The notes under the pieces: generated by a model
What the model was told of the DNA's origin: nothing
What the model saw: only the letters and a program-made list of their open reading frames with translations
The model's database searches: none
Shown: positions 20,761 through 31,644 of the stretch, piece by piece
Layout: each line of letters opens with the position of its first letter
Numbering within the stretch: the first letter of the stretch is position 1
Program-made: the position numbers and the translations under genes
Origin: Branchiostoma floridae
Taxonomy: Eukaryota; Chordata; Leptocardii; Amphioxiformes; Branchiostomatidae
Direction of reading: 5' to 3'
DNA length: 39,351 nucleotides
Assembly: GCF_000003815.2 (NCBI RefSeq)
Contig: NC_049990.1
Span: 2,091,770-2,131,120, forward strand

Positions 20761-20884
20761 TCATATAGGCTTTGCCGTGATTGTCAACCCTGAGTGTGAG
20801 GGTGGTATGTATGTATGTGCTCTCACATGTAACGTTACATTCACAGTTCACACTACATGTACATGTGAGAGTGAGTGTATATGT

Positions 20885-21085
20885 GCGTGTAATTTCTGCG
20901 TGTGTGTGTGAGTGAGTGTAGAGTTATGTACCGGAAAGTGTGTGTATGTGTGGGTATGTGTATATGTGTGTACGAGTGTGTGTACGAGTGTGTGTGTGTG
21001 TGTGTGTGTGAGTGTGTACGTGTGGGTATGTGTGTGTGTGTGTACGTGTGTGTGTGTGTGTGTGCATGTGCGCTTGTGTGTAGAG
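20885..21085. repeat. GT-rich microsatellite
   Basis: About 200 bp of GTGTGT, GTGTAC and GTATGTG units. Both strands give spurious open frames of Val/Cys or His/Thr repeats. Confidence 0.9.
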
Positions 21086-22102
21086 TTGTGTGCCAGAATA
21101 ACCCATTTGGTACAAGCCAAAAATACCAGAACCCTGGTGTGGCTGTACTGTATCTACATAAGCAACAATCCACTTACTACATAGTAGTAATGATTTATAC
21201 GGGACTGCCTGTCACATCAGGCTTATAGTCCTTTTGAAAGGTAAAACTAAAAGAACAAGAAATTGCAGAGACATTTTGCAAACATGAAGTGTGCATAATG
21301 ATCCTCTTGTTGGCAACATGGGCCAATCTTTGTCAAAATGGAATTTCTTGGGGACACTTTTTGTCATTGTTTCCAAAAGATAATCCCTCTTTGGGGTGAG
21401 GAATTATGTGTGACGTCACCCGGTCAAACTTCAGCAAAATCGGATATTTCTTTTCCTACTAGTTGTGCCCGAAAATACACAGAGAAAACCTTAAATTAAA
21501 ACACATCCAAGCATCAGTTACTGAACCTCCCCGGAAAATGCGAAACACGCCATGATTAACACCAGATGTCAGAATGGCGGGCACTTTCCAGGGCTAGCCT
21601 AGGGGCGAACGGAGGGGTTTACAGTATACCTTACATGTATCAACTTCGCCCTTTATGACATTAAAGACGTTTTTAAACACCAATAAACACTTGAAACTTG
21701 ACCCTGCAGTATGTTGTAAATACAACTTGACCCTGCAGTATGTTGTAAATACACCTAAACGTATTTCTTGTTCATAACGCTTAAAGCATAAAATAAAGAC
21801 CCTATGTAAACCTCTTAGGGGCCCCCAAAATATTTTGTTTACGTAACCTTACCCCTCGCTTCCCCGTGTGAATTTCACTAAAATTTCCTCCATTTTAGGC
21901 GAGGAAAGAGCAAAGTTAAAAAGGAACACATGTGTCTCTCTCTTTGCAGGCTATGGTATGTTTTTCAACACCTACAGAAGACAGGAAAATGTAGTTGAGT
22001 TTCCAGATGACGGGACCCCTCGCCCTACCAAAATCACGACACCTTCAGTTTTCTGTCAAATCTACAGATATTCTGGAGTCAAAATACAACATATCGTCTT
22101 AC

Positions 22103-22258
22103 CTGAACAAACTTGAACCCTAGTCTTGCACACAAACACCAGTAGGCTGTCTCTGAAGCCGCGAAAGTTATGATTTTTGCTCCGGAAGGACGGGAACTTT
22201 TCCAAACCGCTGTCGCTCTCGCCACGTCGAGTAAACAGGAAGTCGTGGTGGAGATGAC
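22103..22258 (-). other. first exon of ZNF gene 3 (5' UTR / uORF)
   Basis: Aligned with 9407-9560 and 14858-15014, with the same donor TGTTCAG|GTAAGA. A frame from an ATG at 22286 (SGLEKFPSFRSK...LLVFVCKTRVQVCS) crosses the donor and, when spliced, would overlap the main start out of frame. The ETS-like CCGGAAGT at 22259-22266 sits at its upstream edge. Homology among units stops at about 22.32 kb. Confidence 0.6.
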
Positions 22259-22329
22259 CCGGAAGTACTCTATGATCATGGGTCAATATCCTCCTGATTA
22301 CTCACCAATTGTCGCAATATTGAATTTCC

Positions 22330-23856
22330 CAAGCATCCTCTCTCGAACTGAGGATTCTAATGGAGGATTGTGAGTTTCGAATTACGCAAACCTCTCGAGG
22401 TCTATGACATCTGGTGAACATTACGGTAACTTCTTCGTTTAAGCTTAGTAGCGTTAACATTTCAACATTTGATTTCAAAACGCCAGAAAATAAAATTATT
22501 TTATCTATCCAGTAGGTTGAGGTACCCTTCTTAAGCCTCCAGCGAATTTCCCGCCATGCTGACTCATCACTCCTAATAAAGTATCGAATCGCAGACAAAA
22601 AATATATTTTTAGTCAACCATCGCACACTAGAAAACAGCAAAAACGGAAATTCGTCTTTGAGATTCTAACAAACAATGATAGTGCTATATAGTAACCGCA
22701 TTTATTGCTTATTTGGTGATTGATACTGAAAAATGCTCCGCGTATGGATACAAAGGAGCGGTTTGTAACATGACAGCCACATCACAGGTGGGTGTTGTTA
22801 CGTACGGACATGTATCTTGGGTGGTCTCGAATTTGTCGGTCTACCTGCGTCTTTGGGTAGTGTTTTTAACTTCCAATGTCATCTACAAATGTTGCCAAGA
22901 CGTTAAGGGCATGTATGGATATCTTGGGTAGAATTTGAGTTGATAATTTTGTGGAAATTTCTGCCTTTTTCGTTAGTCTGTTAGCCGCCCGGCGGTGGTT
23001 TCAGCACGTGTTCGCCATGTTGTGCTTGGCGTGCAGGGCGCGGCTTCAGCGCTGGTGCTTGTGCCTCTTTGTAGACCACCGCTGTACCTCACGTTTCCTC
23101 CACAAATGTGACATTGGGTTTCTAAAATTCATAGAGCTACACTGTGTCGTGGCTTAGGTGCTGGTATAGGAAATCTCCGTCTTTTGCAATTTTTTCTGGC
23201 CAGTGTGTTGTGTGGCCACCATTTTAAAGCACCCTTCTCCATAGCGAGTTAGCCTGCTATTAGGTGTGCTATCGCGGTTGACCTGCTGTGTGTAGACACC
23301 ATTTTGTATACGGTCTGGCTTACAATTGGTAGATATACTATGAATGGTTGCTACAATTCAGGCTTTCCCCGAACAAGCCTCGACATTTCAGACCTCCTCG
23401 TATAACAGGCTATTGTACAGTAATACGTCTTCTGAGTATTTCACCATCACTGAGTATCAGTTGCAAAGGCCAATACAATTTGTATGGCGGTTGAAATCTT
23501 CTGCTTGCTATGGCAGAACATCCAGCTCACTCAGGGAGTGTGTTAGTCAGGGTTATTTTCTCAGCTGTCCAGCCTCTTGGAAACCCAGACTTCGGGGACT
23601 GTACCTGGTGCAGTGGGGGCTGGTTCAGCTTAGCTTAGACTGGTCTGCTGGATGTTAACGCCGTCCCTGGCAGTTTTGATTTCGCCCTCAAAGTGTTGTG
23701 TCTTTGTAATTTGCACATGTGTTCCGAAAATGGGACGCTACTCAACATCATGATATAACTTTGCTGCTACTTCGAGCGAAAGTGTTCGAGTTGTGTAACT
23801 ACAGAAACAATGCAAGTTTCGTCGTACTGCAATGGAGTCAGCATGACACATTTCTA
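22330..23856. other. no gene recognised
   Basis: Short open frames only. 22.97-23.33 kb is CpG-richer and carries AAAATGG words on the minus strand, a common feature of promoter-proximal DNA or repeats. Nothing firm can be called. Confidence 0.35.
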
Positions 23857-24320
23857 ATAAGATAGATAAAGTTTATTGTAAAAAGAAAGTACAATACATG
23901 AAATGCAAATGATTATATTAATAAACGTAACATTACAATATGATAAGTACAACTCAGCATTAGAAAAATACGTCATATGACAACAGAAATAAATTGTGAC
24001 TAAAATCAAAGTAAAAAACTACATTATGAGCATCTTCTTCCGTGTCTTATGCATAATAAATGAACGTGGGAGCATGGGCGATGTATGTTCCGGCATTCGT
24101 CCTCCTCCGCACGCCCCTAACTACTTATGAATAATAAATGAACGTATTAACACGATCGATGTACATCCCAGTCCCGGCCATCCTCCGCCCGCCCCTCGCC
24201 CTACGTCCAGGCCTGTCCTGAATGAAGACATGAATAAATCAATACATGAATAAATTAATAAATCAACACATGAATCAATCACGAATAAATGCACAAATGA
24301 ATCAATAACAATATCAGGAT
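23857..24320. repeat. repeat block: possible LINE tail and a 77-bp duplication
   Basis: On the minus strand ACAATAAACTTTATCTATCTT (near 23.86 kb) resembles a LINE 3' tail. ATAATAAATGAACG recurs at about 24053 and 24130, each followed by similar CCTCCGC-CGCCCCT sequence, a 77-bp tandem pair. ATGAATAAATCAATAC-type minisatellite follows at 24220-24300. Confidence 0.4.
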
Positions 24321-24893
24321 CCACCAAGACAAGTACATTGCAGTATAGCGCAGAACTGCGTACATCGTTTACGAAAAAATACTTTAAACAAAATGTGTTA
24401 TAGTTTCAAAATTAAAACGTACCAGCTTACCCCTCCACGCCAGCCGACTCGGCCACTCTCTCCCGCTGCAACTCCGGCTGCAGGTCGTAGGCCGGTTGCC
24501 GAGCACGGTCGCCCCATAATACCTATATTGAAACGCTATTATTTTAGTTATTACGCAAAAAGCCACTCGTACACTTCCCTCTCTGCCTTCTAGTATACCT
24601 TTCCATAACCTCTTTCTTTGCCTCACTGAGGTTTTAAATCGCTCGAGGGACATTATCTCTCGAACCCCTTTTGGGACAAAATAAACGTGTATCATCTGAA
24701 TTCAAATTACAAACAATCATGAATTTTCCATTATTATTATCCAAAAGCGCGAGTTGTACACTTACCCCTATGGCTTTATAGTATTTGTTTCCCTTATGGG
24801 CATCAAGCCAACAAATGCTTCATTTCCAATCGGATAAGTTCACTGGCATGCTGTACAATCAGGACCAACAACCGGACTTTAAAATTGCAACTA
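24321..24893. other. no gene recognised
   Basis: Mixed sequence with a proline-rich short frame in GC-rich DNA near 24.45 kb. No splice or domain support. Confidence 0.3.
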
Positions 24894-25582
24894 CTAAAAC
24901 TTTATCTTGCCTCTGATCTTTCGGACCTGTTGTGCTTTTGCTCTGGGTCTTGTGGTGGTGACCGACGCAACTGCTTTTGTTGCCCCAGGCAGCAAACCAA
25001 TGTAGACTCTTAGCTTTGCTCTTTCTGCAACACTTTTCTTAGTACTCAAAGCCAGTTCATAGGTGGACTTCAGCCACTGCCAAAGAAAACATATACCTTA
25101 GGTCAAACAAGTATGGACATACATAACATAATAATGACTCTATAATTCATTGCGCATTTTATGAAATCAAGTCCTTCCTTTGATCTCAGTGACACAATTC
25201 TGTACAAGGAACATTTTAATTGAATCTAGGTGCATTGCATTAATTTTATGATTAATTATGGTAATGTAGTACCCAGTTTTGAACTGACTTGTACAGATTT
25301 AAAGCATTCTTAACACAGTTAAACGTAGATTTAAAAAAGGCATAACGTTTACATTCTTACTTCACACTCTACGAACTTCACTTTCTTGTTGGAACGACTG
25401 TTTTAGTGTCCTAACGGACAGACCTTCAGGGGTAGAATTGTATTGAGCTTTCTGGCTGGTCCAGTGGTCAGACCGTGTACTCTACAGTCGAACCAAGAAG
25501 GTTTAAAAACACCTTTGCCAGATCCCTTTCCGCTACTCATCAAAGTCGCCACAATCTCGGTCCCCAAAGGTGATGACATCAT
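24894..25582 (-). pseudogene. two-exon gene of unknown function with an in-frame stop
   Basis: Exon A (25582-25361) starts MMSSPLGTEIVATLM and ends KKVKFVECE at a donor GAA|GTAAGAA. Exon B (25076-24894) begins at an acceptor TTTTCTTTGGCAG, reads WLKSTYELALSTKKSVAERAK and ends in a basic RKIRGKIKF tail before TAG. Both are phase 0, so they join cleanly; together about 133 codons. A TAA at 25403-25405 interrupts exon A after KVCPLGH. I do not recognise the family. It could be the last two exons of a larger decayed gene, or a gene with one nonsense change. Confidence 0.5.
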
Positions 25583-26126
25583 CTTCGGTCAGAGGTTACA
25601 GTAAGAAAATTATGGGAACTTTTTATTGCATGTCAATGAGCAAACACTTATCTTTCAGCCTCTTCCTCCTCCCGTCCCCATCCAGTAAGAAATTATCTGC
25701 GTGATTCATTTCATACACATATTGTTTGACGTTATGTCTATACTCCAATGAAAGAGTATATAAGGTGCGTCACAATTATGTGCATTGTGCGTAATATGAA
25801 CTATTGCCCAAACTGTTCTTCTTCCTGCACGTGCATATTGTAAAACATTGCCTTAGTGATTTATTTCGTGAAAGGTTATTGACAAATAGACCAGCTTCTA
25901 GACTGATAACATTTGATTTTAGATTTTGTTAATGTAATGTACTTTTTTTCTCCTATCTTTGTCGAATCTGCGAAAGAGCCTGATAATACTCAATTAGAAG
26001 GTGGTTTTCCTTCCTTGAGACCGTAAAACCAATTGCAGAGGAAACGACCTTGAGCATAGCATTTCTCTTTAGCTTGTTCTTGAAGTGTGGGGGTGTAATA
26101 TCATTCAGAGCTTTCTATTACTTGAC
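25583..26126. other. no gene recognised; LINE 3' flank on the right
   Basis: The part next to 26126 is probably the 3' UTR of the adjoining minus-strand LINE. The rest is AT-rich with no supported frame. Confidence 0.35.
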
Positions 26127-26680
26127 TTATGTCGGGTGCTGCTCCTCCCCTGCGACCCGAAACACTATATTCAGCCCCAAAGCTCTGTCAGTCATCGCCT
26201 TCCCCAGTTGTCTGCCTGTAGACCAGTATCCCAGTCTTAACACATCTAGGTGTGTAAGGGGTGGTCTGCCCTGCCTCCTTTTTCCGTGAACTGGCTTCCA
26301 CAGGACTATGCTGGACGCCGCTTCCTTGTTGTTTCTGAAGCAGTGTCCCGCTAGCCGCATCCGTCTTGCTCGTATTTTGGTTGATAGTTTGGGGAGCCAG
26401 GCATACAACACTTTGTTGTTGCAGTGCTGTTTCCAGTTTACGTTGTGTACACATCTCAACAATCCTGTGTAGCACCCGTCTAGCTGCTTTTCCAGTTTTG
26501 GTGTTACAGTCCATGTTTCGCAGCCATACAGGAGTACAGACTCTCCACTGTTCACAGAAAGAGACGCACTTTTAGCTTGCTTGACAGGTCTGACCTCCAT
26601 ATCTTGCTGAGCTTGTTGCTGGTTTGATTCATAGAAGCCATATGAATCAGGTTATCTGTTCGTCCTGCTCCTCAGCGATG
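26127..26680 (-). mobile_element. LINE fragment, reverse-transcriptase C-terminus
   Basis: Reads ESVLLYGCETWTVTPKLEK, RMRLAGHCFRNNKEAAS and GKRRQGRPPLTHLDVLR, the C-terminal region shared by RTE-like and related LINE polyproteins. Upstream, in another frame, NKLSKIWRSDLSSKLKVRL continues the same protein before a stop and frameshift near 26560. Only about the last quarter of the ORF is left, so it is a dead fragment. The clade is tentative. Confidence 0.8.
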
Positions 26681-27537
26681 GCAGCCTTGGATGAATGCAT
26701 GGTTTTATTTTGTAAAGATGTCGCAGCTGGTTAGCTGAATTGCGAATTACTTACAGGAATCAAGCTACAAGTATATCTCCACATACATAAATTAATAAAA
26801 TCATCAAGACTAAAATAACTTAGCTATTGACTTTTGAGTTAAAACAGCATAAAGCTACAAGACACTGAGACAATTTACACAAAGACAATGTTAAAATGTG
26901 TAAAAAAAAAACCATCCGTATCCGAGAGAGACTTCGCTAGCTTTAAACTGCCATACAGGACCTTTAGGTCAGAAGGGGCTTCATTGACATCAGCGCACGG
27001 TTATGTTCGAACATGAATTATCGCTACCAGATTGCCACATCTCCTTTCAAGACTGAGTAGCGCCTGCTCACTTTCGTTTGTAGCAACCATGATAGATAAA
27101 TAGATAGATGTTCACTGTGTAAGAATTCCTTCTGCACTGAATTGTATCCAATTTACATATGTTACAAGTTATCTAATTACAAAGAAATTTACATGTATAC
27201 ACTGTTATATAATAATATATTATAAATGAACTTGAATACCATTACAATATATAGGTTTTAAAAAGGATTCTTCTCATAGTAGGATGGAGACAATGATGAT
27301 AACAACGCAATGTAACTATTCTATCGTTTTAGTTAGGCTTTCCTAACATGCACAGGGTCTCTCATCTTCTTTCGCAGTCAAAACCTGTCAAATGTCGAAA
27401 CCTCTTCGGTTTCTTTTACCCTTGGCCGCAAAGCATATTTTATTATTCACTTCATATGCATGGTTTCGAAAATATTTCGTTAGACCCTTTTACGTACATA
27501 GTAACAATATGGAGACATATTTAAGAAAGCACATCAT
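26681..27537. other. no gene recognised
   Basis: AT-rich. GATAGATAAATAGATAGATG at about 27.09 kb may be a non-LTR element tail. No supported exon. Confidence 0.3.
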
Positions 27538-27828
27538 TCAAATAAAGGCATGTCTATCTCCCACAAATGAATTAGTTTCTTCATTCGACGGGATAGTTTT
27601 AATAGCAAAGTGCTGAAGGTTGATCTCTTTAACTGCCGGAACCTGTATGTCTCCAATTGCTGGATGTGCTTTTCCAGCGTGTGTCTCCTGTGTGATGTTG
27701 ACAGTAGCTGTCTCGTCGGTTCTAGATACCTCCCTCCCTTGAGCGATAAGGACGTCGTCAGTACGCAATAAGCATGTTACATGTTTTTTCCAATTGAATG
27801 AAGTCAAGACGATACGTGAAGTCCACAA
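27538..27828 (-). other. open frame, possible exon
   Basis: A 96-codon frame whose second half (DETATVNITQETHAGKAHPA, IGDIQVPAVKEIN...) has the composition of real protein. No clear domain, and the splice sites are ambiguous. It overlaps the next feature in another frame, so at most one can be right there. Confidence 0.25.
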
Positions 27829-27935
27829 TCCTTTTTATTTGCCACTTCTTTCCAGTCTCTCTTCTCTGGATTTCTGAATATTGGACCTACTTCGCAGCTT
27901 CCCCAGCTTCGCTGAACCGGGGCTAGTTCACTACT
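27804..27935 (-). other. possible terminal exon, unknown gene
   Basis: A good acceptor (TTTCTTTCTCCCCAAAAG) is followed by 43 sense codons (SSELAPVQRSWGSC...EKRDWKEVANKK) and a stop. No family is recognised. Confidence 0.3.
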
Positions 27936-28103
27936 CTTTTGGGGAGAAAGAAAACACCATACTATCTGTATCTACTCTATTCTAAACTTACAATAAAGCA
28001 TACCCTGTGGCCACTGCTGCTGGGACTGGTGCTGGAACTGCCAGTCGATGCACGCTGTGAGCATTTTACACATTATTGAATAATCTGTGAACAGTTAGCA
28101 CAC

Positions 28104-28212
28104 TCAGACATCTACTTCTACAGGCTTATCATCAGGACTATTGCCCTCCGTCGAGTCATAGCACTTGGTGTCTGAATTTACTGCGGCAGCATCCATTTCT
28201 TCTGAAGAAAGT
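28104..28212 (-). other. possible terminal exon, acidic C-terminus
   Basis: Acceptor AATTTACAG at 28213, then LSSEEMDAAAVNSD...GNSPDDKPVEVDV and TGA. The composition is acidic and Ser-rich, like a disordered tail. The partner exons are unknown. Confidence 0.35.
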
Positions 28213-28219
28213 CTGTAAA

Positions 28220-28375
28220 TTAAACTTTATTTCTGTCAAGTTCGTTTCTCCATGGCTTTTGTACATAAAATCTCTTTCGCAATGGAATCACCACGTTGTC
28301 CAGTAGGCTCTTTTGCCAGGAATCGTGCAGATGTTCATCAACTGCCAACAGATTGCTGCTTTTGAAGTGCAGCAT
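28220..28375 (-). other. 51-codon open frame beside a LINE tail
   Basis: Starts MLHFKSSNLLAVDEHLHDSW and ends VQKPWRNELDRNKV. It has protein-like composition but begins directly next to the A-rich tail of a LINE (28379-28399), so the ATG may be internal to an exon that the LINE interrupted. Confidence 0.3.
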
Positions 28376-28378
28376 CTG

Positions 28379-28960
28379 ATTTATTTTATTTATTTATTTC
28401 CATATCAGCACACATACATCTATTAAAAACAAATGATAGAATAAAAAGAAAACATGCAGGGGAGAACAGAACCCTGAGCAGCGTTTCATGGCTAGCCGGC
28501 TCCCCCTCACAAGCTTGGTATTAATGAAACGTCAATAATAATGAAACAATGTCTGAGGTCCTAAAGGACGGCTGTCTGGATGGGACGGTCCATCTTGAAA
28601 GACAACTCCCTCCTCTGTCACTGTTCACCACTCTCCCTGTAATGTGTTGCGTAATGATCTCAGTGTGGCACTGTCACGTCTGCTCGACAGTGAAGGCAAA
28701 TACTCCACAGGGATTCTGATCAGTTCAGATATCGCTTCTGAACAGTTTCAAAAATGTTTGAGAGGTACTTCGGTAGTCCACCCCACACAGGACTGGCATA
28801 TTCCAGTTAAGTGCGTATGAATGTCAGATAAATTTTAAGTTTGTCGTTCTACATCACATCTTCATAATATGCCCGCACCATCATGTTACCAATACCCTTT
28901 GTGCGTTGTCTTCCTTTCAGCTGGTTGAACATTCTTTCTTCTGATTCCGTATGCGTGGAG
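28379..28960 (-). mobile_element. CR1/L2-like LINE 3' remnant with AAATAAAT tail
   Basis: Over two frames it reads LEYASPVWGGLPKYLSNIFE-TVQKRYLN and then IPVEYLPSLSSRRDSATLRS, the classic last part of a CR1/Jockey-group reverse transcriptase (PVLEYA.PVW, VQKRA, SRRD). It runs into a short 3' UTR and an AAATAAATAAATAAAATAAA tail at 28399-28379. It is 5'-truncated and has several stops. Confidence 0.7.
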
Positions 28961-29321
28961 CTGAGCGCTAGCTATATTAGTGCTACGATCCTGAAGACTG
29001 TTGATTCATGGGTGGTCAATGTATTGAAGTACATGGGCATACAACCAACGAGCTAACAGCTTCTTCTTTGGTTTGGGGATAACTATGCGCATACACATGA
29101 CATGTAGGAATGACTAGTTGTGAAGACCAAAAATCTCACATTGTTAGCGAGCAGGTAGCAACGACGTTGAATTTCCAACAGAGACGTGATATGTTGCATG
29201 ACAAGAGGTGATTTGTAGTTGCCTTCCAGCCTGGTAACCAGTTAGACCTGGGTATCACGGTATAGTCGCATCCTATTTTGATCCCCTTAATATCCAGTGT
29301 GCATTTGTAAACTTCCTTTAT
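28961..29321. other. no gene recognised
   Basis: No supported frame or repeat; possibly the upstream body of the adjacent LINE. Confidence 0.3.
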
Positions 29322-29450
29322 AATGGTTTATTTGGCAAACATGTCATACGGATTGCAGCCTTGCGGCTGAATTGAGGTAATGACATTACATTCAGCACAG
29401 TTATGAAGTTCATACAATGTAAACAATAAAATTCCTAGCACATTAAGATA
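29322..29450 (-). mobile_element. possible LINE 3' end
   Basis: On minus, TTCAGCCGCAAGGCTGCAAT (stem CAGCC-GCAA-GGCTG) is followed by GTTTGCCAAATAAACC. A 3' hairpin next to a short tail is typical of non-LTR elements. No coding part adjoins. Confidence 0.35.
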
Positions 29451-29859
29451 GAAAGCAAGGTTTAAAAAATTTATAAATGAATTACGCGATATTTTTTAAA
29501 AACTACTATTGCACATTCAATTAATCGTGATTTTCCATCATATTGTCTATTCCTTTGTCATTCTTGATATCAGGACATGTAGTGGTGGCTCTTCAAAGAT
29601 ATGCTGAATGCAGTGAGAGATATCACTTAGAGGCTCACACGGTAGAATCCCATGCTTCTGTAGGTTGAGGCTCTCCAATTACGTTTCTGGGCACTGGAAC
29701 AGGAAGGCGGGTTGGAGTTTTATGCTATGGAGCTCTTTAATTTTTTTTTCATTAGAAGGCACAGGTCCTTGGATGACATAGCCTAGGCTTCATTTACATC
29801 AAGTACACCGCGAGAAGAGAGGTCCTTCACTAGCTCCTTCTTGTACATATTGTTGCAAC

Positions 29860-30150
29860 CCCCCAAAAGAATCATTCTATCAGTTTGCTAGGACCGACTT
29901 AAGAATGTTATGCAGATTTTCATAGAGCTTTTCTTTGATTTTGCCTTCTGTTGTGAGAGGTAGGGCATAGCAGCTAATTACTGTTGCATGCTGTCGGTTT
30001 CTAAGTTTGAGCCGTAGAGTCATCAGTCTTTCAATTACTTCTATTGCAATTATTCGTATTGCAACGGCCGTCATTTCTTTCAATGATATTCCCCAAACTT
30101 GTGATATCACAGTTCCTTGAGCAAGCAGATCCACTCTAGATCTGTAAAAG
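29860..30150 (-). mobile_element. LINE fragment, APE-type endonuclease domain
   Basis: IERLMTLRLKLRNRQHATVI-SCYALPLTTEGKIKEKLYENL matches the endonuclease segment I know from RTE-like LINEs (INERLM.LRL, YAPT, ...K..FY..L). The expected GDFN block appears as a degraded DRMILLGGCN in another frame. It may be part of the same original copy as 26.1-26.7 kb, which is on the same strand. Confidence 0.65.
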
Positions 30151-30357
30151 GCATGAGCGTGGCACGGTACGAATGCTCAACGTCATCAAATCTATTTCTT
30201 GTTCTTGTATGGTACTGGATAACAGTGTTGGGGCAATCCACCCAGGGCGCAGTACTAACTGTTTTATTGGCTGTTCCTCAGGTGTTGTAATTCCTTGAAC
30301 TTAACAGGATTAGCTTGAAGGGTAGTTGAATATGGTAGATTATTCCAGTCGATAATA

Positions 30358-31644
30358 CAGTCAAACCTGCCCAAGACGACCACAAGGGGGACCGGAAAAA
30401 AGCGGTCGATTTGGACAGGTGGTCGCTGAGAAGAGTATCGACTCAAAACATGCCCGATGCAAAGTATTAATGGTTGCCGTTGTGTTTTATGGTAAATAGC
30501 AATCACACTGCACGCACGCAAAGAAACGAGGTCTTTAATGTCAAATACAACACGTACGCTGTAAATTGTGAATTTAACCCCAAGCTTTTATCGAGCTTTT
30601 TATACGATACTGTGTTTTAAAGCATTTGTACACTAACGTTTTAGACAGTAAGGGAACTTTGATGCCGTCAGTTACCATACAAGCCTTAATGTGTCGCTGT
30701 GTTATTGATCGAGGTATCTGAAATAACTACGGTGCACCTTTCAAATTCGATGCCCGGTACGTCCCGAATGTGCAGTACAGTTTGACAAAAGCACTGACAG
30801 ATCTTTCTTTAAAAAGTATGAGGCTATATACGTTTCAGCATTCGTTCACTTTATAATGATATAGATTTTTTTTGCCTTGCCGCCAGGCAAGGCTTTACGC
30901 CAGCTTTTTTCCATGGATCAATGGACGGACCTTTTAACCCAGCCCTTCCAAAGCCCCTTCCAAAGGCCCTTCTTTCCTTGCCGAGTTTCATGGCTTAGTT
31001 AGACAATAGTACATTCCAGGCGAGTATTAAAACGCTCTTCTAGACGCATGTTACTGTATGTGGTCCAGCGTAATAAATCTACGCTTTAACTCACCATGTT
31101 TATATAAATATATATCACAAATTGCATCAGAAGGAACTTAGTTTGTAATAAAAAATAATGCATATTCATTGTGGGTCAAAAAGTTTTACAAAACCTGTTT
31201 AATGTGCCAATAATTCATCTGACATAAATTATGATAATGAGGGGGGAGGGGGCGACATGTGGAACTCGGGATTTTTAAGCGTAGAATCTAGTCTATCTTA
31301 CCAAAATAACATAAAATACGCGGCAAGGCACAGCTTTTTTAAAAAGATTTCTTGTTTAAATTAATAACATCGTAATGACAGTCAAAATCTGATGCAAACT
31401 GGCCGATTTCGGCACAAAATTGCGCTAGCTATCGTCAAAAATCGATAAAAACCTCAATTTTGAAAATGATGCGGTCGTTATGGGTCCCAATTCGGGCCGG
31501 TCGCGGTCGCGTTGGCCAGGTGGTCGTTAAGAAAAGGTCGCTTAATGCTTAGGTCAATGGGAAATAAAATCGGGACCGAGAAAAAGCGGTCGAAATGGGC
31601 AGGTGGTCGCTGAGAAGAGGTGGTCGCTCGGGCAGGTTTGACTG
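30358..31644. mobile_element. 1,287-bp TIR element, TA target site
   Basis: The left end CAGTCAAACCTGCCC is mirrored by GGGCAGGTTTGACTG at the right end, and TA flanks both sides (30356-30357 and 31645-31646). A motif of the form AAGCGGTCGA-GG-CAGGTGGTCGCTGAGAAGAG occurs near both ends in the same orientation. No transposase frame is present, so it is non-autonomous. TA sites suggest the Tc1/mariner (IS630) group. Confidence 0.75.

Larger units (their letters stand above)
20310..22102 (-). other. intron of ZNF gene 3
   Basis: Donor CAG|GTAAG at 22103/22102 and acceptor TCTTTACAG at 20310. It contains a GTAT microsatellite, a promoter-like block (20.43-20.76 kb), a long GT-rich tract and a 29-bp direct duplication (ACTTGACCCTGCAG..., 21696-21753). 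The 21.4-22.1 kb part aligns with the gene 1 intron near 8.72-9.40 kb. Confidence 0.65.

Noticed and set aside
20848-21228. His/Thr- and Val/Cys-rich open frames
   Set aside because: Translation of a GT-rich microsatellite; no other coding evidence.
23520-23660. CATCCAGC...GCTGGATG as a possible TIR element
   Set aside because: The inverted match is only about 9 bp and does not extend inward.
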